Shown: positions 12,058 through 12,092 of the stretch, piece by piece
How the letters are laid out: each line of letters begins with the position of its first letter
Numbering within the stretch: the stretch's first letter is position 1
DNA from: Methanobacterium sp. PtaU1.Bin097
Lineage (GTDB): Archaea > Methanobacteriota > Methanobacteria > Methanobacteriales > Methanobacteriaceae
Assembly (NCBI GenBank): GCA_002067325.1
Contig: MVQY01000064.1
Location: forward strand, 1-12,092
Length of the DNA stretch: 12,092 bases
Direction of reading: 5' to 3'
Notes under the pieces: generated by a model
Told to the model about the DNA's origin: nothing
Database searches by the model: none
The model's input: only the letters and a program-made list of their open reading frames with translations
Program-made: the position numbers and the translations under genes

Positions 12058-12092
12058 ACTACTTTTATAAGGTTTATTTGGTTATTTTATGG

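Overview
The window looks like chromosomal DNA of a methanogenic archaeon, most likely Methanobacteriales (Methanobacterium-like). Four things support this: a 2[4Fe-4S] ferredoxin directly followed by an archaeal-lipid geranylgeranyl reductase; archaeal TATA-box promoters with poly-T termination tracts; GGTGAT and GGAGG-type ribosome-binding sites; and a radical SAM/SPASM enzyme beside a CxxC...CxxC peptide of a kind I associate with methanogens. No rRNA, tRNA, CRISPR array, transposase or phage gene was seen. The lineage is inferred from gene content, not from a marker gene.

Layout. 1-888 is the 3' part of a family X DNA polymerase with its PHP nuclease domain. It is followed by a TM2-like membrane protein and a 51-residue ORF (946-1334), then a duplicated hairpin plus T-tract terminator. 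1506-2728 holds a P-loop ATPase and a four-helix membrane protein. 2844-4654 is transcribed leftward: a receiver-only response regulator and a receiver-PAS protein overlapping by ATGA, then a membrane-anchored zinc-ribbon protein. A 324-bp AT-rich divergent promoter region separates these from a rightward block: an unrecognised 109-residue protein, an Hsp20 chaperone with a long charged N-terminus, and a 45-residue acidic ORF.

6346-7668 is the most interesting pair: a radical SAM/SPASM protein (379 aa) and, 21 bp downstream, a 53-residue peptide with two CxxC motifs. This looks like a peptide-modifying enzyme and its candidate substrate. 7793-9159 is a ferredoxin and geranylgeranyl reductase operon for saturating archaeal lipids. 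A divergent UbiA-type prenyltransferase converges on it from the other side; its promoter region has a perfect 18-bp palindrome. 10275-12032 encodes a rubredoxin domain fused to an acetolactate synthase/pyruvate oxidase-type thiamine diphosphate enzyme.

A recurring background feature is short direct or tandem duplications of 13-34 bp in at least six places, mostly intergenic. Some sit where an operator would be expected (7739-7773, 6272-6324). Others look like replication-slippage products at gene ends (1331-1410, 12018-12057).
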